Positions 51,372-60,758 of a stretch of DNA of 64,000 nucleotides are shown in pieces. Location of the stretch: positions 62,001-126,000 of the forward strand of contig NZ_JAPJIV010000010.1 in NCBI RefSeq assembly GCF_026241895.1, in the 5' to 3' direction. This stretch comes from Pseudomonas sp. RIT-562 (GTDB lineage: Bacteria > Pseudomonadota > Gammaproteobacteria > Pseudomonadales > Pseudomonadaceae). Positions within the stretch are counted from its first letter, which is position 1; each line of letters starts with the position of its first letter. A program made the position numbers and the translations under genes. Under the pieces are notes generated by a model that did not search any database, was not told the DNA's origin, and saw only the letters and a program-made list of their open reading frames with translations.

Positions 51372-53762
51372 ATGTCGCTGCACGTCGTGCGCCCTAAGAT
51401 CCTGGGGTTTATCAGTGAACACGTTTCGGCCTGGCTGGTCGCGCTACTGGTATTACTCGTCGGCGGAATTCTCACCGGCTTGCTCGCCTGGTCGACACAA
51501 AATCTGTTTCACCATCAATTGCGGCAACGTTTCCAACTGCTAGCCAGTGAACGTTACAGCCGTATCGAAGAACGTTTCGAAGATCAGGAACAGCGCCTGG
51601 ACGGGCTGCGCCGGTTCTTTGCCAATTCCGACGCGGTCTCGCGCGCGGAATTCGACGGCTACGCCAAACCTTTGTTGCACCGCACCCAGGCCTATTCGTG
51701 GGCTCCGCGGATAACCCGCGCTGAACGGGCGGCGCTTGAGCAGGCGGCCCATGCAGAGGGCCTGAGCGAATTCAGCGTGCGCGAACTGGATGCCGCAGGG
51801 CGCCTGCAAATCGCCGCCGAGCGCGACCAGTACGCGCCGGTGCTGTACACGCAAACCCAAAGTCGGCTGCCGACGCCACTGGGCTTCGATCTGCTCGGCC
51901 AACCTCAGCGCCGGGCGACCCTCGAGAGGGCCGATGCACTGGGCGGCATGGCAGTGTCGCAACCGCTGTACCTGGTGGGCATCGAACCGACCTATGCCCG
52001 CGGCATCCTGCTGGTCGCGCCCGTCGATAGCCCTTCACAACCCGGTGGGGCCTCCGAGGGTTATGTCATGGCGGTCATCAGCATGCGCCAGCTGTTGGCG
52101 GATGGATTGCCGGAGGAGGCCCATGATTTTCTTTCGGTGCGGATTCTCGACCTGTCGACCGCCGATCAGCATGAAGTGCTCTACGAGTCGGGCAACACGC
52201 CCGCCGCCAGCGAGCTGTCATCGACCCAGCTGATCCGCCTGGCCGACCACGAGTACCAGGTCGAGATGCGGCCCAGCATGGCGTTCACCCAGGCCAACCA
52301 TTCTTCGCTAGCCAGCCTGGTAGCGCTCGGCGGCATGCTCAGCCTGCTACTCAGCGCCTTGCTGTACGTGCTGGTCAGCCAGCGGCAACGAGCGCTGAAA
52401 ATGGTCGAGCAGCGCACTCAGGAACTGCGCGCCCGCGAGCAGGAACTGCGCGGCACGCATGGCCAGTTGCGTGGCGTCCTGGATGCCGCGACCCAAGTGG
52501 CGATCATTGCCACGGACCTGCGCGGGGTTATCACCACCTTCAATGCCGGCGCCGAGCACATGCTGGGCTACTCCAGCGCCGAGGTGGTGGGCTGCATGAC
52601 CCTGGAAAACCTGCACCTGCCCCGGGAACTCCTGGCCCGCTCGGCAGAGTTGAGTGCGCGTTATGGCAAGCCGATTCCCACCTGCCAGGCGATGCTGGTC
52701 GAGGGCGGCGAGGAGGGCGGCCACGAAGCGCGGGAATGGACGCTGGTGCGTAGCGACGGCAGTCATCTGACGGTGAACATGCTCGCCACGCCGGTGCTCG
52801 ACGAGCAGGGGCTGTGGGTCGGCCACCTGGCAATCTGCATCGACATCACCGAGCGCAAGCGCGTCCACGAGGCGCTGGCGGCGCGTGATCTGCTACTGAA
52901 GAAACTCAGCGCCCACGTGCCTGGGGGCATCTACCAGTTCAAGATGGAATTCGACGGGCGCTTCAGCGTGATCTACGCCAGTGACGGCATCCGCGAGATC
53001 TATGAACTCGAACCGGACGTGCTGCTGCTCAATGCCGAAGCGATCTTCACGCGCATTCATCCACAGGACACCACGCGGGTGCGCGCCTCGATCCGGGCTT
53101 CGGCGGACACCCTCAGCCCATGGCGCGAGGAATACCGCGTGCAGCTGCCAATTCGCGGGTTGCGTTGGGTGCGCGGCGAGGCGACTCCCGAGGAGCTGCC
53201 GGGTGGCGGGGTGCTGTGGCACGGTTACATCTCCGATATCTCCGACCTCAAGCGCGTGGAAGAGGAGCTGCGCGCGTTGTCAGTCACCGACTCGCTGACG
53301 GGGATCCACAACCGCCGCTATTTCCAGGAACGCCTGACTACCGAAATGGCTCGGGTCGAGCGCGGTGGCGGCGAGTTGTCGGTGATCATGCTCGATGTCG
53401 ACCACTTCAAGCGCATCAATGACCAGCATGGTCACGCTGTGGGCGACCGGGTGCTGCAGGCGGTGTGCGAGCGCATCGGCCATCGGCTGCGACGCACGGA
53501 TGTGTTCTGCCGCCTGGGCGGCGAAGAGTTCATGGTGCTGTGCCCGGACATCAGCGGCGAACACGCCCATGTGCTGGCGCTGCAACTGTGGCAGGCGCTG
53601 CGCAGCGCGCCGATCGACGGCGTGGGGATAGTCACCGCAAGTTTCGGGATTGCCAGCTGGCGCCCCGGTGAAGGGGCGGATGCACTGTTGTTGCGGGCAG
53701 ATTCGGGGGTGTATGCGGCGAAACAGGCGGGACGGGATCGGGTCGAGGCGGAAATGACCTGA
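51372..53762 (+). CDS. Membrane diguanylate cyclase (CHASE-PAS-PAS-GGDEF)
   Basis: A 796-residue signalling protein. It has transmembrane helix 1 (~18-38), a periplasmic CHASE-type sensor (~55-295, RIEERFEDQEQRLDGLRRFF), helix 2 (~313-335), a coiled-coil linker, two PAS domains (~365-495 and ~515-620) and a C-terminal GGDEF domain. The active site is GGEEF (716-720), so it should make c-di-GMP. The inhibitory I-site RRTD lies five residues before it, suggesting product feedback. There is no EAL domain. ATG 51372 (MSLHVVRPK) is preferred to 51333. It lies between rlmL and dacB; the ligand is unknown. Confidence 0.9.
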   Translation: MSLHVVRPKILGFISEHVSAWLVALLVLLVGGILTGLLAWSTQNLFHHQLRQRFQLLASERYSRIEERFEDQEQRLDGLRRFFANSDAVSRAEFDGYAKPLLHRTQAYSWAPRITRAERAALEQAAHAEGLSEFSVRELDAAGRLQIAAERDQYAPVLYTQTQSRLPTPLGFDLLGQPQRRATLERADALGGMAVSQPLYLVGIEPTYARGILLVAPVDSPSQPGGASEGYVMAVISMRQLLADGLPEEAHDFLSVRILDLSTADQHEVLYESGNTPAASELSSTQLIRLADHEYQVEMRPSMAFTQANHSSLASLVALGGMLSLLLSALLYVLVSQRQRALKMVEQRTQELRAREQELRGTHGQLRGVLDAATQVAIIATDLRGVITTFNAGAEHMLGYSSAEVVGCMTLENLHLPRELLARSAELSARYGKPIPTCQAMLVEGGEEGGHEAREWTLVRSDGSHLTVNMLATPVLDEQGLWVGHLAICIDITERKRVHEALAARDLLLKKLSAHVPGGIYQFKMEFDGRFSVIYASDGIREIYELEPDVLLLNAEAIFTRIHPQDTTRVRASIRASADTLSPWREEYRVQLPIRGLRWVRGEATPEELPGGGVLWHGYISDISDLKRVEEELRALSVTDSLTGIHNRRYFQERLTTEMARVERGGGELSVIMLDVDHFKRINDQHGHAVGDRVLQAVCERIGHRLRRTDVFCRLGGEEFMVLCPDISGEHAHVLALQLWQALRSAPIDGVGIVTASFGIASWRPGEGADALLLRADSGVYAAKQAGRDRVEAEMT

Positions 53763-53777
53763 AGGAGGTCTGCGCAC

Positions 53778-53872
53778 CCTGTGGGAGCGGGCTTGCTCGC
53801 GAATGCTGACTGACATTCAACATCGATGTGGACTGACACCCCGCCTTCGCGAGCAAGCCCGCTCCCACAGGT
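53778..53872. repeat. REPIN (inverted REP pair)
   Basis: CCTGTGGGAGCGGGCTTGCT is mirrored by AGCAAGCCCGCTCCCACAGG. The spacer holds GACTGACATTCAACATCGATG. Confidence 0.9.
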
Positions 53873-53920
53873 GGAGTGTCATTCACCATTGATGTCAGTG
53901 CCCATTGGATCTGCTGTGGA

Positions 53921-55381
53921 TTACAAAACCGAAGCAGTCTCAGGCAATTTCGGCTGGCGATACAGGTCCAGCAGCACCTGGTCCAGCACCGACGATGCAC
54001 CGAACGGTGCCTTGTCGTTGAGGATCGCCACTACCGCCCAGGTATTACCATTGACGTCGCGGCTGAAGCCGGAAATCGCCCGTACGGTGTTCAAGGTGCC
54101 GGTCTTGACGTGAGCTTCACCGCGCATCGCCGTGGTCTTCAAGCGTTTGCGCATGGTGCCGTCGGTGCCGGCAATCGGCATGGAGCTGATGAACTCGGCG
54201 GCGTACGGGCTGCGCCATGCGGCCTGGAGCATCGCCGCCATTTCACGGGCACTCACGCGCTCGGCGCGGGACAGGCCGGAGCCGTTCTCCATGATCAGGT
54301 GCGGCGCGGTAATGCCTTTTTTCGCCAGCCATTGGCGCACCACGCGCTGGGCCGCCTTGGCGTCATCGCCGTCGGCGTCGGTGCGATAGCGCTGGCCGAG
54401 GCTCAGGAACAGCTGCTGGGCCATGGTGTTGTTACTGTACTTGTTGATGTCGCGGATGATTTCCGCCAGGTCCGGCGAGTAGGCCCGGGCCAGCAACTTG
54501 GCGCCGCTTGGCGTCGGGGCCAGCAGGTCCTTGCCCTGGATACTGCCGCCCAGTTCCTTCCAGATCGCGCGGACGGCGCCTGCGGTGTAGGTCGCGTGGT
54601 CAAGCAGCGACAGATAGGTCTGCGAGCTGCAGCCTTCGCCCAGCTGGCCGCCCACCGTCACGGTGACGCTGCCATCGGCCTGGGGCACCGGGTTGTAGCG
54701 CACGCCACCGGTGCATTGTTTGGAATTGATCGCCTTGACCTGGTTTTCGATGCGAATCGACGCGATTGGCGGCTCGACCGACACCAGCACCCGGCCGTTA
54801 TCGTTGCGCGCGACAAAGCGCAGCGCCTTGAGGTTGACCAGCAACGAGTCGGGCTTGACCAGGAATGGCTTGTTCTCGTCATTGCCGTCGTCGTTGAATT
54901 CGGGCAGCTGCGGCTGGGTGAAGAAGTTGCGGTCCAGCACCAGGTTGCCGGTAATTTGCGTAACGCCATTGGCGCGCAGGTCACGCATCAACAGCCAGAG
55001 TTTTTCCATGTTCAGCTTCGGGTCACCGCCACCCTTGAGGTAGAGGTTGCCGTTGAGGATGCCGCCGCTCAGGGTGCCATCGGTGTAGAACTCGGTTTTC
55101 CACTGGTGATTCGGGCCGAGCATTTCCAGCGCCGCATAGGTGGTCACCAGTTTCATGGTCGAGGCCGGGTTGACCGACACGTCGGCGTTGTAGATGGTCG
55201 GCGTGCCCGGGCCATTGAGAGGGATCAGCACCAGGGACAGGGCGCTGCCAGGCAGTTTGCTGGCCTTCAGGGCTTTTTCGACGTTGGGGGTCAGGCCGGT
55301 GTTGATGGGTGCGGCGTTAACAGGAAAGGCCAGTGGGAGAAGGAGACCGGCCAGCAACAATGGACGCAAAGATTTGATCAT
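53921..55381 (-). CDS. dacB: D-alanyl-D-alanine carboxypeptidase/endopeptidase (PBP4)
   Basis: A 486-residue periplasmic PBP4. The signal peptide is MIKSLRPLLLAGLLLPLAF... cleaved near VNAA. The penicillin-binding motifs are SxxK in NPASTMKLVTTY (about residue 69), SxN in YSNNTMAQQL, and KTG in HVKTGTLNTV. It trims and cleaves cross-links in peptidoglycan; its loss induces AmpC in Pseudomonas. The start at 55381 gives a proper signal peptide; the frame to 55474 is rejected. Confidence 0.94.
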   Translation of the reverse strand: MIKSLRPLLLAGLLLPLAFPVNAAPINTGLTPNVEKALKASKLPGSALSLVLIPLNGPGTPTIYNADVSVNPASTMKLVTTYAALEMLGPNHQWKTEFYTDGTLSGGILNGNLYLKGGGDPKLNMEKLWLLMRDLRANGVTQITGNLVLDRNFFTQPQLPEFNDDGNDENKPFLVKPDSLLVNLKALRFVARNDNGRVLVSVEPPIASIRIENQVKAINSKQCTGGVRYNPVPQADGSVTVTVGGQLGEGCSSQTYLSLLDHATYTAGAVRAIWKELGGSIQGKDLLAPTPSGAKLLARAYSPDLAEIIRDINKYSNNTMAQQLFLSLGQRYRTDADGDDAKAAQRVVRQWLAKKGITAPHLIMENGSGLSRAERVSAREMAAMLQAAWRSPYAAEFISSMPIAGTDGTMRKRLKTTAMRGEAHVKTGTLNTVRAISGFSRDVNGNTWAVVAILNDKAPFGASSVLDQVLLDLYRQPKLPETASVL

Positions 55382-55614
55382 GTGAAATAGAACCCTGCAG
55401 TCGAGGGGGAAAAAGGCGAGGGCATGAAGATAAATTCCCTCAGTGGTCATGAAAGTGTCGGCATTATGCCCCAAGGTGTATCCGCTTGTGCCGTGCCTGA
55501 GGCGGCTAATCCGCTATTTTTTACCAGCGGTAGGTCGCACTTCCCACAGAGACGGGCAATCGGCGGCTTAAACTGCTAAAGTGCCGCCCGTTATTACTTA
55601 TGAGGATTGTTCCA

Positions 55615-55959
55615 ATGGCGACTAACCGTTCCCAGCGTCTGCGCAAAAAATTGTGCGTCGATGAATTTCAAGAGCTGGGTTTCGAACTGAACCTGGATTT
55701 CAAAGAAGATTTGGCTGATGAAGCCATTGATGCTTTCCTCGACGCGTTCCTGAAAGAAGCCATGGAAGCCAACGGCCTGGGCTATGTTGGCGGCGACGAC
55801 TTCGGTCTGGTATGCCTGCAGAAGCGTGGCTCGGTGTCCGAAGAGCAACGTGCAGCTGTTGAAGCCTGGCTCAAAGGCCGCAGCGAACTGACCGAAGCGA
55901 CGGTCAGCCCGCTGATCGACGTCTGGTACCCGGAAAAGCCGATCAATCCGGTAGCTTGA
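55615..55959 (+). CDS. yggL: YggL family 50S ribosome-associated protein
   Basis: A 114-residue DUF469 protein (RSQRLRKKLCVDEFQELGF start, GYVGGDDFGLVC centre). E. coli YggL binds the 50S subunit and helps late assembly. GAGG lies about 9 bases before ATG 55615. A bidirectional terminator follows. Confidence 0.92.
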   Translation: MATNRSQRLRKKLCVDEFQELGFELNLDFKEDLADEAIDAFLDAFLKEAMEANGLGYVGGDDFGLVCLQKRGSVSEEQRAAVEAWLKGRSELTEATVSPLIDVWYPEKPINPVA

Positions 55960-55967
55960 TGTTGTAG

Positions 55968-56001
55968 AAAAAACGGCGACCCAAGGGTCGCCGTTTTTTT
56001 T
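55968..56001. terminator. Bidirectional intrinsic terminator
   Basis: AACGGCGACC/GGGTCGCCGTT stem flanked by an A run on the left and eight T on the right, serving yggL and the convergent transporter gene. Confidence 0.9.
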
Positions 56002-56006
56002 GTGTT

Positions 56007-57197
56007 TCAGGCCTTGCGCCAGTTCAGGATCACCAGCGTCAACACCCCCGCCACAATCCCCCAAAATGCCGAACCGATGGAAAACAGCGTCAGCCCCGAC
56101 GCCGTGACCATAAAGGTGATCAGCGCCGCTTCACGCTCCTTGACCTCGGTCATGGCAATGCTCAAGCCATTGATGATCGAGCCGAACAACGCCAGCGCCG
56201 CAATCGACAGCACCAGCTCCTTGGGCAGTGCCGCGAACAACGCCGCCAGCGTGGCGCCGAACACCCCGGCGATGCCATAGAAAATCCCGCACCACACCGC
56301 CGCCGTATAACGCTTGTTGCGATCTTCATGGGCATGGGGCCCGGTGCAGATGGCTGCGCTGATGGCCGCCAGGTTGATGCCATGGGAACCGAAGGGCGCG
56401 AGCAGCAACGAAGCGATGCCGGTGGTGGTGATCAGGGGCGAGGCCGGCACGTTGTAACCATCGGCGCGCAACACGGCAATGCCTGGCATGTTCTGCGAAG
56501 TCATCGCCACCACGAACAGCGGGATGCCGATGCTGATGGTCGCCGCCAGCGAGAAGTGCGGGGTGGTCCAGACTGGCGTGGCGATTTCCAGGTGGAAGGC
56601 GCTGAAATCCAGCAGCCCCATGAACCCTGACAGGACCGTGCCAATCACCAGCGCGGCCAACACGGCGTAGCGGGGCGACAGGCGCTTGATCACCAGGTAA
56701 GTGAAGAACATGCCCAACACCAGCGCGGTGCGATGCTGCGCGGCGACGAAGATCTCACTGCCGATCTTGAACAGGATGCCCGCGAGCAATGCCGCCGCCA
56801 GGGATGCCGGGATTTTTTTCACCAGGCGTTCGAAACTGCCGGTCAAACCACAAATGGTCACCAGCAGCGCGCAGGTGATGTAGGCACCAATGGCTTCGCC
56901 GTAGCTCACGCCGCCCAGGCTGGTGATCAGCAATGCAGCGCCGGGAGTCGACCAGGCGATGGTGATCGGCGTGCGATAGCGCAGGGACAGGCCGATGGAG
57001 CACACCGCCATGCCGATCGAGATCGCCCAGATCCACGACGAAATCTGCCCGCTGCTCAGGCCGGCGGCTTGTCCGGCCTGGAACATCAGCACCAGGGAGC
57101 TGGTGTAGCCGGTCATCATGGCGATAAAGCCAGCGACGATGGCCGAAGGCGAGGTATCGGCCAAGGGGCGAAGCTGCGTATGGGTGGCGTCGTTCAT
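56007..57197 (-). CDS. BenE-family benzoate/H+ symporter-like transporter
   Basis: A 396-residue inner-membrane protein with 11-12 helices and BenE family blocks (IAWSTPGAALL, VAMTSQNMPGIAVLRADGY, APFGSHGINLAAISAAICTG). BenE carriers import benzoate with protons. No benzoate catabolic gene is near; instead a divergent GntR regulator and purine-degradation genes follow. The substrate may therefore be another aromatic or a purine-like compound (inference). Confidence 0.85.
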   Translation of the reverse strand: MNDATHTQLRPLADTSPSAIVAGFIAMMTGYTSSLVLMFQAGQAAGLSSGQISSWIWAISIGMAVCSIGLSLRYRTPITIAWSTPGAALLITSLGGVSYGEAIGAYITCALLVTICGLTGSFERLVKKIPASLAAALLAGILFKIGSEIFVAAQHRTALVLGMFFTYLVIKRLSPRYAVLAALVIGTVLSGFMGLLDFSAFHLEIATPVWTTPHFSLAATISIGIPLFVVAMTSQNMPGIAVLRADGYNVPASPLITTTGIASLLLAPFGSHGINLAAISAAICTGPHAHEDRNKRYTAAVWCGIFYGIAGVFGATLAALFAALPKELVLSIAALALFGSIINGLSIAMTEVKEREAALITFMVTASGLTLFSIGSAFWGIVAGVLTLVILNWRKA

Positions 57198-57257
57198 GAC
57201 GGGTGTTCCTTATACCTATGAAGATGTCTGCAGTGATGCATAACCCTATGGGAACAA

Positions 57258-57327
57258 ATGTGGGAGCAAGGCTTGCCCGCGATGGCGTTTGCGAGGTCGC
57301 CATCGCGGGCAAGCCTTGCTCCCACAG
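57258..57327. repeat. REP pair (inverted)
   Basis: TGTGGGAGCAAGGCTTGCCC is mirrored by GGGCAAGCCTTGCTCCCACA. Confidence 0.9.
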
Positions 57328-57459
57328 GATTTGCACCCACAGGAATTGTGCAGAGCTGCAAATCTGCGGATTCTGCGATCAAGCCTAAACTCAAAGGTAA
57401 CCATTCGTTGCAATACAGCAGAGCCAACAATCAGCCATACAGTCGTGTTGCCACCATCC

Positions 57460-57471
57460 ATTGTGTACAAT
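57460..57471. promoter_or_regulatory. Inverted repeat ATTGT-GT-ACAAT, probable GntR operator
   Basis: Five-base arms spaced by two bases, typical of FCD-class GntR sites. It lies about 93 bp upstream of the GntR gene and between it and the BenE-type transporter gene. Confidence 0.5.
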
Positions 57472-57563
57472 CGCCGTGTTTTTTACGCGATACTTGCCAG
57501 CGACCCACTGTGCCGTATTACAGTCACGGTCTATTCGCCGCAGTTCTCCCGACTCGAGTGCCC

Positions 57564-58328
57564 ATGAACGAACAGTTGCAGCCCCTAAAGAAACAACCGC
57601 GAGCAGGCAAAGCCGGTCGCAGCGGAACCCAGGACGATATTGTCTACGCGCATATCTTCGAGGCCATCCTCGAACAGCGCCTGGCGCCCGGCACCAAGTT
57701 GAGCGAAGAAGCGCTGGGGGAAATTTTCGGGGTCAGTCGTACCATCATTCGCCGCGCGCTGTCGCGCCTGGCCCATGAAGGGGTGGTGCTGCTGCGGCCG
57801 AATCGTGGCGCCGTGGTCGCCAGCCCAAGTGTCGAGGAAGCTCGCCAGGTGTTCCTGGCACGGCGCCTGGTCGAGCGCGCGATCACCGAACTGGCCGTGC
57901 AACACGCTACGGCCGAGCAGATTGCCGAGTTGCGCCAGATGGTCAACGACGAGCGTGACAGCTTCTCCCGCGGTGATCGCGGCGCCGGCATCCGCCTGTC
58001 TGGCGAGTTCCACCTGAAGCTGGCCGAAGCGGCGAAGAATGCTCCGCTGATCAGCTTCCAGCGCAGCCTGGTGTCGCAAACCTCACTGATCATTGCCCAG
58101 TACGAAAGCGGCAATCGCTCCCACTGCTCGTATGACGAGCACACCCAGTTGATCGACGCCATCGAGGCGCGCAATGGTGAGCTGGCGGTGGACTTGATGA
58201 TGCATCACATGGATCACATCGACAGCAAACTCAATCTCGACGAGGAAAGTGCGTCGGATGATCTGCATGCGGTGTTCTCGCATTTGTTGCAGACCAAGAA
58301 GCCTGGGCGGCCGAGCGCCAAGCTTTAA
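57564..58328 (+). CDS. GntR-family (FCD) transcriptional regulator
   Basis: A 254-residue GntR/FadR-class regulator. The winged HTH is ~25-90 (LGEIFGVSRTIIRRALSRL), followed by the helical FCD ligand domain with the metal/ligand residues in GEFHLKLAEAA and the C-terminal HHMDHI. Start ATG 57564 places the usual short N-terminal arm before the HTH. It is next to guaD-xdh in the same place as the GntR regulator of purine genes in P. aeruginosa, so a purine intermediate may be the effector (inference). Confidence 0.88.
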   Translation: MNEQLQPLKKQPRAGKAGRSGTQDDIVYAHIFEAILEQRLAPGTKLSEEALGEIFGVSRTIIRRALSRLAHEGVVLLRPNRGAVVASPSVEEARQVFLARRLVERAITELAVQHATAEQIAELRQMVNDERDSFSRGDRGAGIRLSGEFHLKLAEAAKNAPLISFQRSLVSQTSLIIAQYESGNRSHCSYDEHTQLIDAIEARNGELAVDLMMHHMDHIDSKLNLDEESASDDLHAVFSHLLQTKKPGRPSAKL

Positions 58329-58346
58329 GTCAGATCGAGTTGCGGC

Positions 58347-58412
58347 CATCGCGAGCAGGCTCACTCCTACAGGGAAATGCATTTCAAATGTAGGAGTGAG
58401 CCTGCTCGCGAT
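58347..58412. repeat. REP pair (inverted)
   Basis: CCATCGCGAGCAGGCTCACT is mirrored by AGTGAGCCTGCTCGCGATG. Confidence 0.9.
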
Positions 58413-58430
58413 GACTATTGTTCAGGCAAT

Positions 58431-58469
58431 AAAAATCCCCCGGGGCTGAACTGCGCCGGGGGATTTTTT
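58431..58469. terminator. Bidirectional intrinsic terminator
   Basis: A 13-bp perfect stem AAAAATCCCCCGG/CCGGGGGATTTTT between the convergent GntR gene and guaD. Confidence 0.92.
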
Positions 58470-58482
58470 ATGCATGGAAGAA

Positions 58483-59787
58483 TTAGCGCTGGTGCACCTG
58501 ATTCCCCGCCGCATAGGTCTGCAACACCGTCCGGTCATCCCCCAGCGTCATCAGCACAAATAACGTCTCGGCAATGTTATTGGCCTGCTTCAAGCGATAG
58601 CTCAGCAGCGGCGTGGCGTTGTAGTCCAGCACCAGGAAGTCGGCATCGGTGCCCGGTTTCAGTGTGCCGATCTTGTCTTCCAGGCGCAGCGCCCGGGCGC
58701 CGCCCAACGTTGCCAGGTACAGCGACTTGAAGGGGCTCAGCCGCGCACCTTGCAGCTGCATGACCTTGTAAGCTTCGTTCAGCGTCTGCAACAGCGAGAA
58801 GCTGGTGCCGCCGCCAACGTCCGTGCCCAGGCCGACATTCAGCTTGTGCTTCTCGGCCATTGGCAGGTTGAACAGGCCGCTGCCGAGGAAGAAGTTCGAA
58901 GTCGGGCAGAAGGCGATGGCTGAGCCGGTTTCCGCCAGCCGTGCACACTCGTCGTCGCACAGGTGCACGCCGTGGGCGAACACCGAGCGCTCGCCCAGCA
59001 GCTGGTAGTGATCGTAGACGTCGAGGTAGCCCTTGCGCTCCGGGAACAGCTCCTTGACCCACTCGATTTCCTTGAGGTTTTCGCTGATGTGGGTCTGCAT
59101 GTACAGGTCGGGGTACTCGCCGAGCAACTGGCCTGCCAGGGTCAGTTGTTCCGGGGTGCTGGTCGGGGCGAAGCGCGGGGTCACGGCGTAGTGCAGGCGA
59201 CCCTTGCCGTGCCAGCGTTCGATCAGCGCCTTGCTTTCCACGTAGCTGGATTCGGCAGTGTCGGTCAGGTAGTCCGGGGCGTTGCGGTCCATCATCACCT
59301 TGCCGGCGATCATGCGCAGGTCCAGCTGTTCGGCGGCTTCAAAGAACGAATTCACCGATTGCGGATGCACGCTGCCGAATACCAGGGCGGTGGTGGTGCC
59401 GTTGCGCAGCAATTCCTTGATGAAAATGCCCGCCACTTCATCGGCGTGAGCTTTGTCGGCGAACTGGCTTTCGCAAGGGAAGGTGTAGGTGTTGAGCCAG
59501 TCCAGCAACTGCTCGCCGTAGGCGCCGACCATGCCGGTTTGCGGCAAGTGGATATGCGTGTCGATGAAGCCCGGGGTGATCAGGGCGTCCTGATAATGGT
59601 TGATCTCGATGTCTGCCGGCAGGGTCGGCAGCAGGTCGCTGGCGTGGCCGAGCGCGCTGATCTGGCCGTTATCCACCACCAGCAGGCCGTCTTCGAAATA
59701 CTCATAAGACGCCTCGATACCCACTTCGGCGGGGTCGGCGATGCTGTGCAGAATGGCGGCGCGGTAAGCTTTGCGAGTCAGAGGCAT
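58483..59787 (-). CDS. guaD: Guanine deaminase
   Basis: A 434-residue amidohydrolase converting guanine to xanthine. The metal ligands lie in DTHIHLPQ (HxH, ~residue 80), QTHISEN, HGVHLCDDE and GLGTDVGGG. The start at 59787 (MPLTRKAYRAAIL) is preferred to a TTG at 59799 that would overlap xdhC. Operon order is xdhA-xdhB-xdhC-guaD, so guanine feeds xanthine dehydrogenase. Confidence 0.94.
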   Translation of the reverse strand: MPLTRKAYRAAILHSIADPAEVGIEASYEYFEDGLLVVDNGQISALGHASDLLPTLPADIEINHYQDALITPGFIDTHIHLPQTGMVGAYGEQLLDWLNTYTFPCESQFADKAHADEVAGIFIKELLRNGTTTALVFGSVHPQSVNSFFEAAEQLDLRMIAGKVMMDRNAPDYLTDTAESSYVESKALIERWHGKGRLHYAVTPRFAPTSTPEQLTLAGQLLGEYPDLYMQTHISENLKEIEWVKELFPERKGYLDVYDHYQLLGERSVFAHGVHLCDDECARLAETGSAIAFCPTSNFFLGSGLFNLPMAEKHKLNVGLGTDVGGGTSFSLLQTLNEAYKVMQLQGARLSPFKSLYLATLGGARALRLEDKIGTLKPGTDADFLVLDYNATPLLSYRLKQANNIAETLFVLMTLGDDRTVLQTYAAGNQVHQR

Positions 59788-59795
59788 GGTATTTC

Positions 59796-60641
59796 TCAAC
59801 GGGTGGCTTGGCTGCGACGTGAAGCCGGCAGCAGTTTGGCAATCGATGATCCGGCGCTGGCAGTCTGCTGGCCGAAACTGGCGTTATAGGTGGCGATGAT
59901 TTCGCCGGCGATGGAGATGGCGATTTCTACAGGCAACTTGCCTTTGACTTCGCCAATGCCCATCGGGCAGCGCATGCGTTGCAGCACGGCGCTATCAAAT
60001 CCGCGGTCGCGCAGGCGGTGTTCGAACTTCACTCGTTTGGTTTTCGAGCCGATCAGGCCGAAGTAAGTGAAGTCGTTGCGCTTGAGCAGTGCGGCGGTGA
60101 GTTCGAGGTCGAGCTGGTGGTTGTGGGTCATGACGATGCAGTAGCTGCCCGCAGGCAGGTTATCGATTTCATCCACAGGCTCCTCGCTGATGATTTTGCG
60201 CACGCCGTGGGGGATCTGCTCGGGAAATTCTGCTTCCCGCGAGTCGATCCAGCGCACCCGGCACGGCAGGCTGGCGAGCAGCGGCACGAGTGCCCGGCCG
60301 ACATGCCCGGCACCGAATACGGCGATTTGCGCCTGCACCTGGCCCATCGGTTCGAACAGCAAAACGGTCACTCCGCCGCAGCATTGGCCGAGGCTGGCGC
60401 CAAGGCTGAAGCGTTCAAGGTGGGTGTCCTGCCTGCCGCTGGCGAGCATCTCGCGGGCGATCTGCATGGCCTTGTATTCCAGGTGCCCGCCACCGATGGT
60501 GTCGAAGGACTGGTTGACGCTGATGACCATTTTCGAGCCGGCGTTACGCGGAGTCGAGCCGAGTTCTTCGATGATGGTGACCAGCACGCAGGGTTCTCCC
60601 TGGTGTTGCAGGTCGGCGAGGGCGTCGATCCAGTTGTACAT
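59796..60641 (-). CDS. xdhC: Xanthine dehydrogenase accessory protein XdhC
   Basis: A 281-residue molybdenum cofactor insertion and sulfuration factor for XDH. The N-terminal XdhC/CoxI domain has STPRNAGSKMVI, GGGHLEYKA and the cysteine pair in LGQCCGG. The C-terminal Rossmann domain starts at IAVFGAGHVGRALV. GAGGTG lies 4 bases before the start at 60641. The longer frame to 60713 is REP sequence and is rejected. Confidence 0.93.
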   Translation of the reverse strand: MYNWIDALADLQHQGEPCVLVTIIEELGSTPRNAGSKMVISVNQSFDTIGGGHLEYKAMQIAREMLASGRQDTHLERFSLGASLGQCCGGVTVLLFEPMGQVQAQIAVFGAGHVGRALVPLLASLPCRVRWIDSREAEFPEQIPHGVRKIISEEPVDEIDNLPAGSYCIVMTHNHQLDLELTAALLKRNDFTYFGLIGSKTKRVKFEHRLRDRGFDSAVLQRMRCPMGIGEVKGKLPVEIAISIAGEIIATYNASFGQQTASAGSSIAKLLPASRRSQATR

Positions 60642-60676
60642 ATTCACCTCAACATCTGTGTTGTTTGTGCCGGCCT

Positions 60677-60743
60677 CTTCGCGAGCAAGCCCGCTCCCAC
60701 ATTTGGAATGCATTCCCCCTGTGGGAGCGGGCTTGCTCGCGAA
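60677..60743. repeat. REP pair within the xdh operon
   Basis: TTCGCGAGCAAGCCCGCTCC is mirrored by GGAGCGGGCTTGCTCGCGAA, between xdhB and xdhC. Confidence 0.9.
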
Positions 60744-60758
60744 GGCCGCGCCGCGGTC

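Larger units (their letters stand above)
57198..57563. other. Divergent regulatory region with REP pair and GntR-type operator
   Basis: No gene seen in these 366 bp. It holds a REP pair (57258-57327) and the inverted repeat at 57460. A long in-frame extension of the GntR gene back to 57258 passes through the REP pair and is rejected. Confidence 0.6.
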
